A DNA stretch of 43,479 nt, taken from positions 1 through 43,479 of the forward strand of contig NZ_NGFN01000027.1 of assembly GCF_002148965.1 (NCBI RefSeq), read 5' to 3'. Made by a program: the position numbers and the translations under genes. Source of the DNA: Streptomyces swartbergensis (GTDB lineage Bacteria > Actinomycetota > Actinomycetes > Streptomycetales > Streptomycetaceae). The notes under the pieces are model-generated. The model ran no database searches and had not been told where the DNA came from. It saw only the letters and a program-made list of their open reading frames with translations. Shown here in pieces: positions 1-8,588 of the stretch; within the stretch, counting starts at the first letter, position 1; every line of letters begins with the position of its first letter.

Positions 1-138
1 GCCGTACGGTGCCGGGCCCGGCTGGGGCGGCACGTAATGGGGCGGCGCGTAGGGGCCGTTGGCCGGAGGCGGCGGGTACGGGCCGCCGTTCGGCGGCACG
101 GGCGGCTGGTACGGATTGGTGGGTCCCCCGAAACTCAC
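1..138 (-). CDS. Pro/Gly-rich N-terminus of a cut-off protein
   Basis: Only the first 46 codons are present; the gene leaves the window at its left edge. Read from a GTG at 138-136 it begins MSFGGPTNPYQPPVPPNGG and continues with Pro, Gly, Tyr and Ala. Such low-complexity N-termini are common in Streptomyces proteins whose folded or membrane part lies further downstream (for example DUF4190-type or septum-associated proteins), but the visible part does not allow a family call. Codon use is typical of the host. The downstream part is unseen, so no function is assigned. Confidence 0.55.
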   Translation of the reverse strand, partial: MSFGGPTNPYQPPVPPNGGPYPPPPANGPYAPPHYVPPQPGPAPYG

Positions 139-232
139 GTGCAAGTCCCTTCCGTTACTCACGGTGCTGAAGGCGGCACAAACATCAGCCATCGCCTCAG
201 CCAAGTCAACTCGCTTTGGAGCCGGGGGTCAT

Positions 233-255
233 GGGGTCGGCACGCACGCGACCCC
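233..255 (-). terminator. hairpin after the histidine kinase
   Basis: A 7-bp stem, GGGGTCG pairing with CGACCCC, encloses a 9-nt loop 15 bases beyond the kinase stop codon. There is no clear U-tract, which is normal for streptomycete terminators. It is placed to end kinase transcription before the next leftward gene. Confidence 0.5.
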
Positions 256-269
256 GAACTGCCGAACAG

Positions 270-1553
270 TCAGCAACCCCACGGCAGCCTCGCCCGCACC
301 TCGAACCCGCCCTCCGGGGTGTGGCCGTGCTCCAGGCGGCCGCCCGCGAGGGTCGCTCGTTCCGTCAGGCCGATCAGGCCCTGGCCGGATCCGGGGACGG
401 GCGGCACCTCGCCCTCGGGGGGCGGGTTGTGCACGGAGACGGTGAGGCCGTCGCCCGGTGCGCCGGTGACGGTCACCGTGACCTCCGTGCCGGGGGCGTG
501 CTTGCGGGCGTTGGTCAGGCCCTCCTGGACGATCCGGTACGCGGTGCGGCCGACGGAGGACGGGACGTCGGCGGCGTCGTCGACGCGGTGGTCGAGGGCC
601 ACCTTCATGCCGGCCTCACGCGACTCGGCGACCAGCGTGTCCAGCGCGCCGAGCGTCGGCTGCGGCCGGCCCGTGTCGTCGGGCTCCCCCGCCCGCAGGA
701 CGCCGATGATCTCGCGCAGGTCCTGGAGGGCCTCGTGCGCGCTCTCCCGGATCACACCCGCCGCCCGCGCCGTCTCCGCCGGGGGCGCGTCGGGCCGGAA
801 CTCCAGGGCGCCCGCATGCACGCTCAGCAGGGTCAGCCGGTGCGCGAGCACGTCGTGCATCTCCCGCGCGATGTCCTCACGGGCGAGCCGCTGCGCCTGC
901 TCGGCCCGCAGTTCCGCCTCTGTCTCGGCCCGCCGGGCCCGGTCCCTGAGGCTCACCATGAGCTGTCGCTTGGCCCGTACGAACATGCCCCAGCCGACGA
1001 TCGCCACCGTCAGCAGCACGGCGAAGGGCACGCTCACCAGGTAGGGGACGTCCGCGTCGGGACGCACCCAGTAGTACAGCGGAGCCAGGGCCGCGTTGAT
1101 GCCACCCACCCAGGCCACGTACCGGAAGGGGCGGTGCACGGCGAGGGTGAACAGCGCGATCAGACCCGCCCCGCCCGCCGTGTCCGAGACGAAGGTGAGG
1201 GGAGTCATCGCCACGGCCAGCCCCAGCGGCCAGCGGCGGCGCAGCCAGACGGCCGCGCAGGCCAGCGCCCCGGTCAGCTGGTCGACGGCGGCCAGCCATT
1301 CCGGGACATGGGGGTTGTCGTTGAGCGCCTCTATGGCGGCCGCGCCCACCAGCACCGCCAGCAGGAAGCAGGAGAAGTCGACGACCCAGTCGCGGGCGGT
1401 ACGCCGGGGCCGTCGCCCGGCCCGCGCGGCGTCGGGGTCGAGCTCGTGCAGCAGGGCGGACGGGATGAACCATCTGCGTCCGGTGAACAGCGCAGGTGTC
1501 GGTGTCTCGCCCGTCAGAACCGGGGAGGCCTGCCCCGCGTCGTCACCACTCAC
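270..1553 (-). CDS. sensor histidine kinase (HisKA_3 type, NarL-family system)
   Basis: A membrane sensor kinase of 427 aa. The N-terminal half (about residues 40-190) holds several hydrophobic segments. A coiled stretch rich in Arg, Ala and Glu leads into the dimerisation box with the phospho-acceptor His near residue 233 (MHDVLAHRL). The ATPase domain shows an N box (QEGLTNARKH, about 343-352) and a G box (GSGQGLIGL, about 388-396). This is the arrangement of kinases paired with LuxR/NarL response regulators. The open frame continues upstream to 1832, but that part overlaps a convincing gene on the other strand and lacks family character, so the GTG at 1553 was chosen. No response regulator is seen next to it. 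The signal sensed is unknown. Confidence 0.9.
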   Translation of the reverse strand: MSGDDAGQASPVLTGETPTPALFTGRRWFIPSALLHELDPDAARAGRRPRRTARDWVVDFSCFLLAVLVGAAAIEALNDNPHVPEWLAAVDQLTGALACAAVWLRRRWPLGLAVAMTPLTFVSDTAGGAGLIALFTLAVHRPFRYVAWVGGINAALAPLYYWVRPDADVPYLVSVPFAVLLTVAIVGWGMFVRAKRQLMVSLRDRARRAETEAELRAEQAQRLAREDIAREMHDVLAHRLTLLSVHAGALEFRPDAPPAETARAAGVIRESAHEALQDLREIIGVLRAGEPDDTGRPQPTLGALDTLVAESREAGMKVALDHRVDDAADVPSSVGRTAYRIVQEGLTNARKHAPGTEVTVTVTGAPGDGLTVSVHNPPPEGEVPPVPGSGQGLIGLTERATLAGGRLEHGHTPEGGFEVRARLPWGC

Positions 1554-1733
1554 GGTCGACAAATCTACGCAGGTCCGGGCCCGTTCACCTCTCCCTGGCC
1601 GGTATCGTCGACCAAAGTCACCGCATCGCAGACTTTCGGCGCGGGCGGCCGGGGCCGGACAGGGACTTCCGTCCGACGCACGCTCGCCCCGCGGCCGATG
1701 TGCGTGGGGGGTCCGCGGGGCGAGGCTCGTGCC

Positions 1734-1934
1734 ATGAAGCAGGTGCTGGAGATTCTCGGCTTCCTCGCCCTCGTACAGGGCGTGGCGGGCCTGGTGCACG
1801 AGTTCACCGACTGGAACTGGGGCCTCGTGCAACGACTGGGGTTCCTCGACGGCTACGAGATCTACGCGAGCGTCGTCCTGCTCGTGCTGGGCGTCGCCCT
1901 GTTCGCGGCGGCCGGGAGCCGGAAGTCCGTCTGA
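1734..1934 (+). CDS. small membrane protein (66 aa)
   Basis: A short protein, MKQVLEILGFLALVQGVAG..., with two hydrophobic segments (about residues 5-22 and 44-60) joined by a Trp- and acid-containing loop (HEFTDWNWG). It ends in a basic tail, which suggests a two-helix hairpin in the membrane. The ATG at 1734 follows a GGGGCGAGG stretch that could serve as ribosome binding site. It diverges from the histidine kinase and converges on the ribonuclease gene. It resembles conserved hypothetical streptomycete membrane proteins; no function can be read from it. Confidence 0.75.
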   Translation: MKQVLEILGFLALVQGVAGLVHEFTDWNWGLVQRLGFLDGYEIYASVVLLVLGVALFAAAGSRKSV

Positions 1935-1938
1935 GCAC

Positions 1939-1981
1939 CCGGGCGGACTTCCGGCCGGCGTTCCGGGAAGTGGCCGCCCGG
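1939..1981. terminator. bidirectional terminator between convergent genes
   Basis: The 48-bp gap between two convergent stops is almost entirely one hairpin. CCGGGCGG pairs with CCGCCCGG at the base, and ACTTCCGG pairs imperfectly with CCGGGAAGT above it. It would serve both the small membrane protein and the ribonuclease. Confidence 0.7.
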
Positions 1982-1982
1982 C

Positions 1983-2384
1983 TCAGCAGCCGTAGTCGAC
2001 CAGGTCGAACGACTCGTAGTGGTCGGCCGTGTAGTAGTCCTCCCGGTTCTCCTCACCGGTGACGATGCGCCGCGCACCGCGGGTGGAGGAGCCGGGGGTG
2101 ATGACCGTGTACTCGTGGTAGTAGCCGGACGACTGGCTCGGCAGGATGCGCTCCCGGTTCTGGAAGACGGTGCCGTCCTGCTCGAACGGGAAGGGGCCGC
2201 CCTGCTCGATCAGGTCGAGCGTGTCGTGGGCCTGGGACGGCAGGTCGCCGTAGCAGATGCTGCCGACGGCGGTGGGGGCCGCGTCGGCCGTGGTGGCGGA
2301 GACGGTACCGCCGACGAGGAGGGCGGACAGGAGGGCGGCTGCTGCGCCGAGCCGCGAGGCGCGTGGGGGGAAAATCATGCGCAC
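1983..2384 (-). CDS. secreted guanyl-specific ribonuclease, RNase Sa family
   Basis: A secreted RNase that cleaves after guanosine. The 133-aa precursor has a signal peptide (about residues 1-36, hydrophobic core LGAAAALLSALLVGG) and a mature domain of about 97 aa, the usual size for RNase Sa. The catalytic residues of RNase Sa (Glu54, Arg69, His85) match Glu91, Arg106 and His122 here, in YYHEYTVITPG, TRGARRI and ADHYESF. The single disulfide (Cys7-Cys96 in RNase Sa) matches Cys44 and Cys133. The start is the GTG at 2384 or the ATG at 2378; neither has a strong ribosome binding site. No barstar-like inhibitor gene is seen nearby, as expected for an enzyme active only outside the cell. Confidence 0.95.
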   Translation of the reverse strand: MRMIFPPRASRLGAAAALLSALLVGGTVSATTADAAPTAVGSICYGDLPSQAHDTLDLIEQGGPFPFEQDGTVFQNRERILPSQSSGYYHEYTVITPGSSTRGARRIVTGEENREDYYTADHYESFDLVDYGC

Positions 2385-2386
2385 AT

Positions 2387-2415
2387 GATGACGCGCGTAG
2401 ACCGTGGCATGTCAA
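2387..2415 (-). promoter_or_regulatory. possible promoter or operator of the ribonuclease gene
   Basis: On the minus strand TTGACA (2415-2410) is followed by TGCCACGG and then CTACGCGCG just ahead of the start codon. TTGACA is a perfect -35 hexamer. No good -10 hexamer lies at 17-18 nt, but the palindromic core ACGCGCGT sits at that place, so a regulator may act here. The promoter call is inferred from sequence only. Confidence 0.35.
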
Positions 2416-2529
2416 TGACAAGTTCGGAGATTTTCCCGTCAAGTCCCATCAGTTAGCGGGAAGTTAACCTGCCCCCGGCGCCCTCACGCGCTGTTCACCG
2501 GGGCCGGTGAGGGCGTCGGGGCGGGGCGG

Positions 2530-3156
2530 TCACGCGTTCTCCGGCAGCGTGTACTCGCCGTACTCCGGGCGGCCCGCCACCTCGTACGTCTGGATCGAGA
2601 CGCCCGTACTGGTGACGCTCCCTCCGGCATGCCGGAACGCGGTCGGTACGGCGCCCTCCGGGAACAGCCGGAACCCGGCGCCGAGCACGACCGGGAAGGT
2701 CAGCAGATGCAGGGAGTCGACGAGGCCGTGGGCCAGCAGGGACCGGACGAGGGCGCCGCTGCCGTGCACCTGGATCTCGCCGTCGGTGCGCTCCTTCAGG
2801 GCCGTGACCTCCTTGGCGAGGTCTCCGGTGAGCACGGTGGTGCCCGCCCACTCGGGGTCCTTGAGGGTCGAGGACGGGACGTACTTCGGCAGTGCGTTGA
2901 GTTTTGAGGCGACCGGATCGGCGGGGTCGGTCACCTTCGGCCAGAAGGTGCTGAAGATGTCGTACGTACGGCGCCCGAGCAGGAAGGCGCGCGGACGTGC
3001 GAAGACCTCGTCGATGAACCGGCCGAAGTCCTCGTCGGCGTACGGGAAGCTCCAGCCGCCGTGGGTGAAGCCGCCGCGGGTGTCCTCGTGAGGGCCGCCG
3101 GGGGCCTGGTAGACGCCGTCGAGGGTGACGAAGAGGGTGGAGACGAGCTTGCCCAT
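2530..3156 (-). CDS. dihydrofolate reductase-like protein (RibD C-terminal fold)
   Basis: A 208-aa protein of the DHFR/RibD-C reductase fold, usually annotated as dihydrofolate reductase family protein. The start MGKLVSTLFVTLDGVYQAPGG shows the family's first strand and substrate loop. LLGRRTYDIF (about residues 59-68), the GDLAKEV segment after a TVLTG strand, and GSGALVRSLL (about 131-140) are typical of the NADPH-binding core. An AAGGG ribosome site lies before the ATG. It diverges from the SDR gene across a 173-bp gap. These proteins rarely act as true folate reductases; the substrate is unknown. Confidence 0.88.
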   Translation of the reverse strand: MGKLVSTLFVTLDGVYQAPGGPHEDTRGGFTHGGWSFPYADEDFGRFIDEVFARPRAFLLGRRTYDIFSTFWPKVTDPADPVASKLNALPKYVPSSTLKDPEWAGTTVLTGDLAKEVTALKERTDGEIQVHGSGALVRSLLAHGLVDSLHLLTFPVVLGAGFRLFPEGAVPTAFRHAGGSVTSTGVSIQTYEVAGRPEYGEYTLPENA

Positions 3157-3329
3157 GGCGGGTGCCCTTCTGCTCGGAACGGTGGGGGTCTGTTGTCATC
3201 GGTTCAGACCCCGTGGGCGTCCGCAACTCATCGCTCGGCCGTGGGCTCCCGCGGTGAGGGACCACAGGAGCCCACCTCGGCGTCCGTTCACCGCCAGCAC
3301 CGCTGCCGGCCGGCCGGTGGGATGGACCC

Positions 3330-4091
3330 ATGACTTCTCAAGGAACTCTCGGACATCTCGGAACTCTCAACGGCAAGGCGGCTCTCGTGACCGGCGCCAG
3401 CCGTGGCATCGGCGCGGCGACGGCCCTGCGGCTGGCCCGGGAGGGCGCGGACGTGGCGGTCGGCTATGTGAACGGCAAGGAGGCGGCCGAGGACGTCGTA
3501 CGGGCCGTGGAGGCGCTGGGGCGCCGGGCGGTGGCGGTGCGCGCGGACGCGGCGGACGCCGCCGAGGCGGCCGGTGCCGTGACCGCTGCGGCCGAGGCGC
3601 TGGGCGGCCTCGACATCCTGGTGAACAACGCGGGCATGGGGGTGCTCGGGCCGCTGGAGACCCTGTCGCTCGCCGAGGTGGACCGCGTCCTCGCCGTCAA
3701 CGTGCGCGGTGTCTTCCTGACCTCCCAGGCCGCCGCCGCGCGCATGCCCGAGGGCGGGCGCATCATCACGATCGGCAGTTGCATGGCCCAGCGCGTGCCG
3801 GGGCCCGGCGGCACGCTCTACGCCACCAGCAAGGCGGCCCTGGCCGGTATGACCAAGGCCCTGGCCAGGGAGCTGGGCGGGCGCGGGATCACGGCGAACC
3901 TCGTCCATCCCGGGCCGATCGACACCGACATGAATCCGGCGGACGGGCCGTACGCGGCCGGCCAGGCGGCGCTGACGGCGCTGGGGCGGTTCGGCACGGC
4001 GGACGAGGTGGCGTCGATGGTGGCGTACCTGGCCGGGGCGTCGTACGTGACCGGGGCGGAGTTCCTGGTCGACGGCGGGCACGCGGCGTGA
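3330..4091 (+). CDS. SDR family NAD(P)-dependent oxidoreductase
   Basis: A classical short-chain dehydrogenase/reductase of 253 aa, close to FabG-type 3-oxoacyl reductases. The cofactor motif TGASRGIG is near residue 21. NNAG is near residue 99, the catalytic Ser is in ITIGSCMAQ, and the YATSK pair supplies the Tyr and Lys. The C-terminus LVDGGHAA is also typical. The gene stands alone between the divergent DHFR-like gene and the convergent allantoicase, with a strong hairpin behind it, so it is probably monocistronic. The substrate cannot be inferred. Confidence 0.92.
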   Translation: MTSQGTLGHLGTLNGKAALVTGASRGIGAATALRLAREGADVAVGYVNGKEAAEDVVRAVEALGRRAVAVRADAADAAEAAGAVTAAAEALGGLDILVNNAGMGVLGPLETLSLAEVDRVLAVNVRGVFLTSQAAAARMPEGGRIITIGSCMAQRVPGPGGTLYATSKAALAGMTKALARELGGRGITANLVHPGPIDTDMNPADGPYAAGQAALTALGRFGTADEVASMVAYLAGASYVTGAEFLVDGGHAA

Positions 4092-4127
4092 GACAGGGGC
4101 GCACCGGAACGACAGGGCACACCGGTG

Positions 4128-4169
4128 CCAGGGGGCGCACCGGTGCTGTCGGGCCGGTGCGCCCCCTGG
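4128..4169. terminator. strong bidirectional terminator
   Basis: A perfect 16-bp stem (4128-4143 with 4154-4169) encloses a 10-nt loop in the gap between the convergent SDR and allantoicase genes. Confidence 0.85.
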
Positions 4170-4181
4170 GGCGGGGTCGGC

Positions 4182-5297
4182 TCAGCCGCCCAGCTCCTGG
4201 TGACGCGCCGCGAGGCGCCGCGCACCGTCCTCCGTCAGGGAGCCGAACAGCCGCAGCCGGGAGATGCCGCCGTCCGGGAAGATGTCCACGCGCGCGTGCG
4301 TGCCGACGGCCGGGACCGGGAGGACGAAGCGGTGGTCGGTGTCGGGCTGGAGGCGCGTGCGGGGCAGGATCTCCCGCCACTGACCGTCCTCGCCGTCGCG
4401 CACGGACACCGAGGCCCAGCCGGCGCTGTTGCCCTTGAGGTACGCGGTGTCGATCTCCAGGGCGCGGATCCGGGACTGGGCGGCCAGCCGGTAGCGGATC
4501 CAGTCGTGGCCCCGGTCGCGGCGGCGCCGGGTCTCCCAGCCGTCGTCCATCTTGCGGGAGCGGCCCGGCTGGATGGTGTTGGTGGCGGGCGAGTAGAAGA
4601 GGTCGGAGGCGTCCTCGACCTGACCGCCGTTCTCCAGGGCGACGACGTCGAAGGTGCCCAGCGCCGCCAGCCAGGCGGGGTCCGGGACGACCTCGCCGTG
4701 CACGCGCAGGCGTGCGATGCCGCCGTCGGGGTGCTGGTTGACCCGCAGGTGGGTGAAGCGCTGCTCGACCGCGACGGGGAAGCCGTTCGCCGCGTGGCCG
4801 CCGACCGGGGTGCGCGGCACGAGGGTCGTCCACTTCACGTCGTCCCCGAGGAGTTCCCCGGGCGACGGGGAGCCCGGCACGCAGGTGCCCTCGACGGACA
4901 CGGCCTGCGGGTAGTTGCCGCGGAAGTGCGCCGTGTCGACGACGATCCCCCGGACCACGCCCGGGGCGCCGAGGCGGACCAGCGCCCAGTCGTGGTCCTC
5001 CGCGGTCGGCCAGGGGTGCTCGGCGGAGGCGCCCCGGCGGCGGCGCGTCTCCCAGCCGTCCATGATCTTGCCCTTGTGCCCGAAGTGCTCGGGGTCGAAC
5101 TCGGCGCGCCCGGGCACCAGCAGGTTCTCGCGCTGGGCGAAGAACTCGTCGTTGGCGGCGATGACACCGGCACCGAGGCGCCGGTCGGCGAGGTCGGCGT
5201 ACTGAGTGAAGGGGAAGTCGGCGGTGCGGTAGTCCGCGTACGGGTCGCCGCCTCCGTAGGGGTTCGCGTCGCCGGTGAAGCTGGGAATCGCCGTCAC
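4182..5297 (-). CDS. alc: allantoicase
   Basis: Allantoicase hydrolyses allantoate to ureidoglycolate and urea. The 371-aa protein shows the family's internal duplication: GKIMDGWETRRRR (about residues 76-88) recurs as RKMDDGWETRRRR (about 248-260). Each copy is followed by a strand-rich block with paired elements such as DTAHFRGN and DTAYLKGN, then HPDGGIARLR and FPDGGISRLR. The start is the GTG at 5297. It lies 36 bp downstream of allantoinase on the same strand, so the two are almost certainly cotranscribed and act as consecutive steps. Urea and ureidoglycolate lead to ammonia and glyoxylate, the latter feeding malate synthase encoded further on. Confidence 0.96.
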   Translation of the reverse strand: MTAIPSFTGDANPYGGGDPYADYRTADFPFTQYADLADRRLGAGVIAANDEFFAQRENLLVPGRAEFDPEHFGHKGKIMDGWETRRRRGASAEHPWPTAEDHDWALVRLGAPGVVRGIVVDTAHFRGNYPQAVSVEGTCVPGSPSPGELLGDDVKWTTLVPRTPVGGHAANGFPVAVEQRFTHLRVNQHPDGGIARLRVHGEVVPDPAWLAALGTFDVVALENGGQVEDASDLFYSPATNTIQPGRSRKMDDGWETRRRRDRGHDWIRYRLAAQSRIRALEIDTAYLKGNSAGWASVSVRDGEDGQWREILPRTRLQPDTDHRFVLPVPAVGTHARVDIFPDGGISRLRLFGSLTEDGARRLAARHQELGG

Positions 5298-5333
5298 GGT
5301 GATCAGGTCTGCCTTTCGAGTCCGGGATGGGGA

Positions 5334-6674
5334 TCAGTTGGTTCGGGTGAGGAGTCGCCCCTTCGGTTCGGTGAACTCGCCGTCCGCGACGATCCGCTGC
5401 CCGCGCAGCCAGGTGGACTTCACGACGCCGTACAGGGTCCTGCCCGCGTAGGCCGTGACGCGGTTGCGGTGCTGGAGGGACGCGGGGTCGACGGTGAACG
5501 TCTCGTCGGGGGCGAGGACGGCGAAGTCGGCGTCGCGGCCCGCCGCGATGGCGCCCTTGCGGTCGTCGAGCCCGACCAGTTCGGCCGTCCGCGCGGACAT
5601 CCAGCGGACCACGTCCTCCAGGCCGTGCCCGCGCCCCCGGGCCTCGGTCCACACCGCCGCCAGGCTCAGCTGGAGTCCGGAGATGCCGCCCCAGGCCGTC
5701 GCGAAGTCGTCGGTCTTCAGGTCGGCGGTGGACGGGGAGTGGTCGGTGACGACGCAGTCGATGGTGCCGTCGGCCAGCGCCTGCCAGAGCAGGTCCTGGT
5801 TGGCGGCCTCGCGGATCGGCGGGCAGCACTTGAACTCGCTGGCGCCGTCGGGGACTTCCTCGGCGGTGAGGGTCAGGTAGTGGGGGCAGGTCTCCACGGT
5901 GACGCGGACGCCCTCCGCCCGCGCCTCGGCGATCATCGGCAGGGCGTCGCTGGAGGACAGGTGGAGCACGTGCACGCGCGCGTGGAGGGCCTTCGCCTCG
6001 CGGATGAGCTGGGCGATGGCGGTGTCCTCGGCGTCCCGGGGGCGGGAGGCGAGGAAGTCGGCGTATCTGGGGCCGGGCCGCTGCGGGGCGGAGGCGAGGA
6101 GGTGGGGGTCCTCGGCGTGCACGATGAGCAGGCCGTCGAAGGCGGCGATCTCGGCCATGGTGCGGGCGAGCGGGTCCCGTTCGAGGTGGGGGAACTCGTC
6201 GACGCCGGACGGCGACAGGAACGCCTTGAAGCCGAAGACGCCTGCCTCGTGCAGCGGGCGCAGGTCCTTGATGTTGTCGGGGAGGGCGCCGCCCCAGAAG
6301 CCGACGTCGATGTGCGCCTTGTCGGCGGCGACCTGCTGCTTGGTCCGCAGGTGCGCGACGGTCGTGGTCGGCGGGAGGGAGTTGAGGGGCATGTCGACGA
6401 GGGTCGTGATGCCACCGGCCGCGGCGGCGCGGGTGGCGGTCCAGAAGCCCTCCCATTCGGTGCGGCCGGGATCGTTGACGTGCACGTGGGTGTCGACCAG
6501 GCCGGGCAGCAGGACGTGGTCGCCCACGTCCTCCAGGCGAGCGGTCTCCGGTACGGGTGCGTCGTACGGGAGGACGGCAGTGATCTTGCCGGCGGCGACC
6601 GCGACCGATGCGGCACGCGTCCCCTCCGGAGTGATGACACGCGTCGAGCGAAGCACCAGTTCAGCGTCGGACAC
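5334..6674 (-). CDS. allB: allantoinase
   Basis: Allantoinase is a cyclic amidohydrolase that opens the allantoin ring to allantoate. Its 446 aa show the binuclear metal site: His63 and His65 in [10 protein letters not shown], the carbamylated Lys150 in [10 protein letters not shown], His186 in IVHAEDP, His238 in HVLHLSS, and the catalytic Asp311 in VVTDHSP. The GTG at 6674 is used. It is the first gene of an allB-alc operon and diverges from an IclR-type regulator across a 164-bp region that holds two inverted repeats, one of them only 15 bp from this start codon, where a bound repressor would block transcription. Confidence 0.96.
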   Translation of the reverse strand: MSDAELVLRSTRVITPEGTRAASVAVAAGKITAVLPYDAPVPETARLEDVGDHVLLPGLVDTHVHVNDPGRTEWEGFWTATRAAAAGGITTLVDMPLNSLPPTTTVAHLRTKQQVAADKAHIDVGFWGGALPDNIKDLRPLHEAGVFGFKAFLSPSGVDEFPHLERDPLARTMAEIAAFDGLLIVHAEDPHLLASAPQRPGPRYADFLASRPRDAEDTAIAQLIREAKALHARVHVLHLSSSDALPMIAEARAEGVRVTVETCPHYLTLTAEEVPDGASEFKCCPPIREAANQDLLWQALADGTIDCVVTDHSPSTADLKTDDFATAWGGISGLQLSLAAVWTEARGRGHGLEDVVRWMSARTAELVGLDDRKGAIAAGRDADFAVLAPDETFTVDPASLQHRNRVTAYAGRTLYGVVKSTWLRGQRIVADGEFTEPKGRLLTRTN

Positions 6675-6688
6675 CCGGGACCCCTTTC

Positions 6689-6705
6689 TTCAACGTTCTG
6701 TTGAA
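6689..6705. promoter_or_regulatory. inverted repeat TTCAAC-N5-GTTGAA, candidate operator
   Basis: A perfect inverted repeat, TTCAAC-GTTCT-GTTGAA, lies just upstream of the allantoinase start in the divergent region shared with the IclR-type gene. The same architecture with one changed base per arm (ATCAAC-N5-ATTGAA) occurs before malate synthase at 11290-11306. Binding by the neighbouring regulator is inferred. Confidence 0.65.
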
Positions 6706-6780
6706 GGAGTCTTCACTCCCCTTGCGGCCCCGTCAAGGGCACACTGCTACAGGGCACACCAGCACCCCGCCCCTAGACTT

Positions 6781-6795
6781 TTCCACGAAGCGGAA
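6781..6795. promoter_or_regulatory. inverted repeat TTCCAC-N3-GCGGAA, candidate IclR-type operator
   Basis: TTCCACGAAGCGGAA is palindromic at ten of its twelve arm positions and lies 43 bp before the IclR-type regulator start. A 15-bp site of the same form, TTCCACCATGAGGAA, lies before malate synthase at 11308-11322. Many IclR-family proteins bind short palindromes of the TTCC...GGAA kind, so an autoregulatory site is plausible. Confidence 0.6.
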
Positions 6796-6838
6796 TTAAG
6801 ATCCCGGGAAGCGAAATGCTACCCGAAAGGAACGCGCC

Positions 6839-7633
6839 GTGCCGTCCAGCGCCAGCACCACCGACTCCGCCCGGTCCTCCGCCAACGGCGGGGTCCAGTC
6901 CCTGGAGCGCGCCTTCGACCTGCTCGAACGGATGGCGGACGCGGGCGGCGAGGTCGGCCTGAGCGAGCTGTCCGCGAGCAGCGGGCTGCCCCTGCCGACC
7001 ATCCACCGCCTGATGCGCACGCTGGTCGCCTGCGGGTACGTACGGCAGCAGGCCAACCGCCGCTACGCACTCGGCCCGCGCCTGATCCGCCTCGGCGAGT
7101 CCGCCTCCCGGCTGCTGGGCACCTGGGCGCGGCCCTATCTCGCCCGCCTGGTCGAGGAGACCGGCGAGACGGCGAACATGGCGCTGCTGGACGGGGACGA
7201 GATCGTCTACGTGGCCCAGGTGCCGTCGAAGCACTCGATGCGCATGTTCACGGAGGTCGGCCGACGCGTGCTGCCGCACTCCACGGGCGTGGGCAAGGCC
7301 CTGCTCGCCGGTTTCCCGCCGGAGGAGGTGCGCGCCCTGCTCGCCCGTACGGGCATGCCCGCCGCGACGGACAAGACCATCACGACGCCCGACGGGTTCC
7401 TCGCGGCGCTGGAGGACGTGCGCCGCCAGGGCTACGCGATCGACGACAACGAGCAGGAGATCGGCGTCCGCTGCCTGGCGGTCTCGGTGCCCGACTCCCC
7501 CACCGCCGCGGCCATTTCCATCTCCGGCCCGGCGGGCCGGGTCACGGAGGCGGCCACCGAGAAGATCGTGCCGGTCCTCCAGCAGGTCGCCGGCGAACTG
7601 TCCGAGGCCCTGGCGACCCAGAGCCCCGCCTGA
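6839..7633 (+). CDS. allR: IclR family regulator, probable allantoin-pathway repressor
   Basis: A 264-aa IclR protein. The winged HTH (about residues 19-80) begins GVQSLERAFDLLERMAD and includes GLPLPTIHRLMRTL. The effector domain (about 95-264) carries the usual GETANMALLDGDEIVYVAQV, the STGVGKALLAG loop, and IDDNEQEIGVRCLAVSV. The start is a GTG preceded by GAAAGGAA. Position and divergence from allB-alc strongly suggest it controls allantoin use, like AllR in other bacteria; glyoxylate or allantoin-derived acids are the likely effectors. The gene symbol is inferred from context. Confidence 0.88.
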   Translation: MPSSASTTDSARSSANGGVQSLERAFDLLERMADAGGEVGLSELSASSGLPLPTIHRLMRTLVACGYVRQQANRRYALGPRLIRLGESASRLLGTWARPYLARLVEETGETANMALLDGDEIVYVAQVPSKHSMRMFTEVGRRVLPHSTGVGKALLAGFPPEEVRALLARTGMPAATDKTITTPDGFLAALEDVRRQGYAIDDNEQEIGVRCLAVSVPDSPTAAAISISGPAGRVTEAATEKIVPVLQQVAGELSEALATQSPA

Positions 7634-7653
7634 CGGTTTCACGAACGGCTCGC

Positions 7654-8556
7654 TCACGATTCCGTGGGACCGGTCGGGGCGAAGGCCGTGGCGAGTCGGT
7701 CGAGCAGGAGCGCCGCGGTGGGATGCGGGTCGCGGTGGGGTGTGATCGTGTAGACGCCCCGGGTCGGGGGATCCACCAGGCGCACCGTGGTGACGTCGGT
7801 GCGCAGTGCGCACGTCAGTACGCCGGGTATCAGCGCGATGGCGTGACCGGTCGCGACCAGGGCCAGCTTGCCGAGCAGATCGGCCGCGGTGAGGTCGATG
7901 CGGGCGCTGACTCCGGCCCGGGCGGCGTGCTGGCGCAGGAGGGCCGCCGAGCCGTCGTTGTCCTCCACCCAGGTCTGTTCGGCCAGCGTCCGCATGTGCA
8001 CCGGGCCGCGCCCGGCCTGCGGATGACCGAGGGGCAGCGCGACGACCATCTCGTCCAGGCCGAGAAACCGGCGCTCGACCCTCGGGTCTTGGGGCAGCCC
8101 CGGCGGTGCGTCCGTGACGACGGCGAGGTCGAGGTCGCCGGCGATCACGCGCTGATGCAGGTCGGGGCTCAGGCCGGGAAGCAGGCTCCAGCGGACGGCC
8201 CGGGCGCGCTCCAGCAGGGCCCGGATGGCCTCGGGCACGATCCCCGCCGCCAGTGAGGGTGTCGCACCGACGGCCAGGGGCCGGCTGACCGCCCCGTCGC
8301 GGGCGTCACGTACGGCGCGGACAGCGCGGTCGGCCTCGTTGAGGGTGGCGAGGGCGTGGCGCCGGAAGACCTCGCCGGCCGGCGTCGGACGCACCCCGCG
8401 CGCATGACGCTCCATCAGGGACACGCCGAGCTGCCGCTCCAGCCCGGCGATCTGCCGGGAGACCGCCGACTGCGTGTGGTGGAGCTCGGCGGCCGCCGCG
8501 GACAGCGACCCGAGCCGGCACACCGTCACGAAGGTTCGCCACACCGTCAGGTCCAT
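7654..8556 (-). CDS. LysR family transcriptional regulator
   Basis: A 300-aa LysR-type regulator. The N-terminal HTH (about residues 1-60) reads MDLTVWRTFVTVCRLGSLSA then AAELHHTQSAVSRQIAGLER. The C-terminal part is a periplasmic-binding-protein-like effector domain. The frame stays open upstream to 8715, but the ATG at 8556 fits the family start and leaves the divergent promoter free. It faces a dehydrogenase across 95 bp, the usual arrangement of a LysR regulator and its target, with an inverted repeat between them. It converges on the IclR-type gene with a 20-bp gap. Confidence 0.92.
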   Translation of the reverse strand: MDLTVWRTFVTVCRLGSLSAAAAELHHTQSAVSRQIAGLERQLGVSLMERHARGVRPTPAGEVFRRHALATLNEADRAVRAVRDARDGAVSRPLAVGATPSLAAGIVPEAIRALLERARAVRWSLLPGLSPDLHQRVIAGDLDLAVVTDAPPGLPQDPRVERRFLGLDEMVVALPLGHPQAGRGPVHMRTLAEQTWVEDNDGSAALLRQHAARAGVSARIDLTAADLLGKLALVATGHAIALIPGVLTCALRTDVTTVRLVDPPTRGVYTITPHRDPHPTAALLLDRLATAFAPTGPTES

Positions 8557-8588
8557 GATCCCAGTATGACCAGCAAGTATGCGCGTTC

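Noticed and set aside
216-1934. Long plus-strand open frame (572 codons) opposite the histidine kinase
   Set aside because: It lies antisense to a clear kinase, its composition is the usual Arg/Pro/Gly/Ala shadow of GC-rich DNA, and only its last 66 codons are a credible protein.
4125-6704. Plus-strand open frame of 859 codons across allantoicase and allantoinase
   Set aside because: It is an antisense shadow of two well-identified enzymes with no domain of its own.
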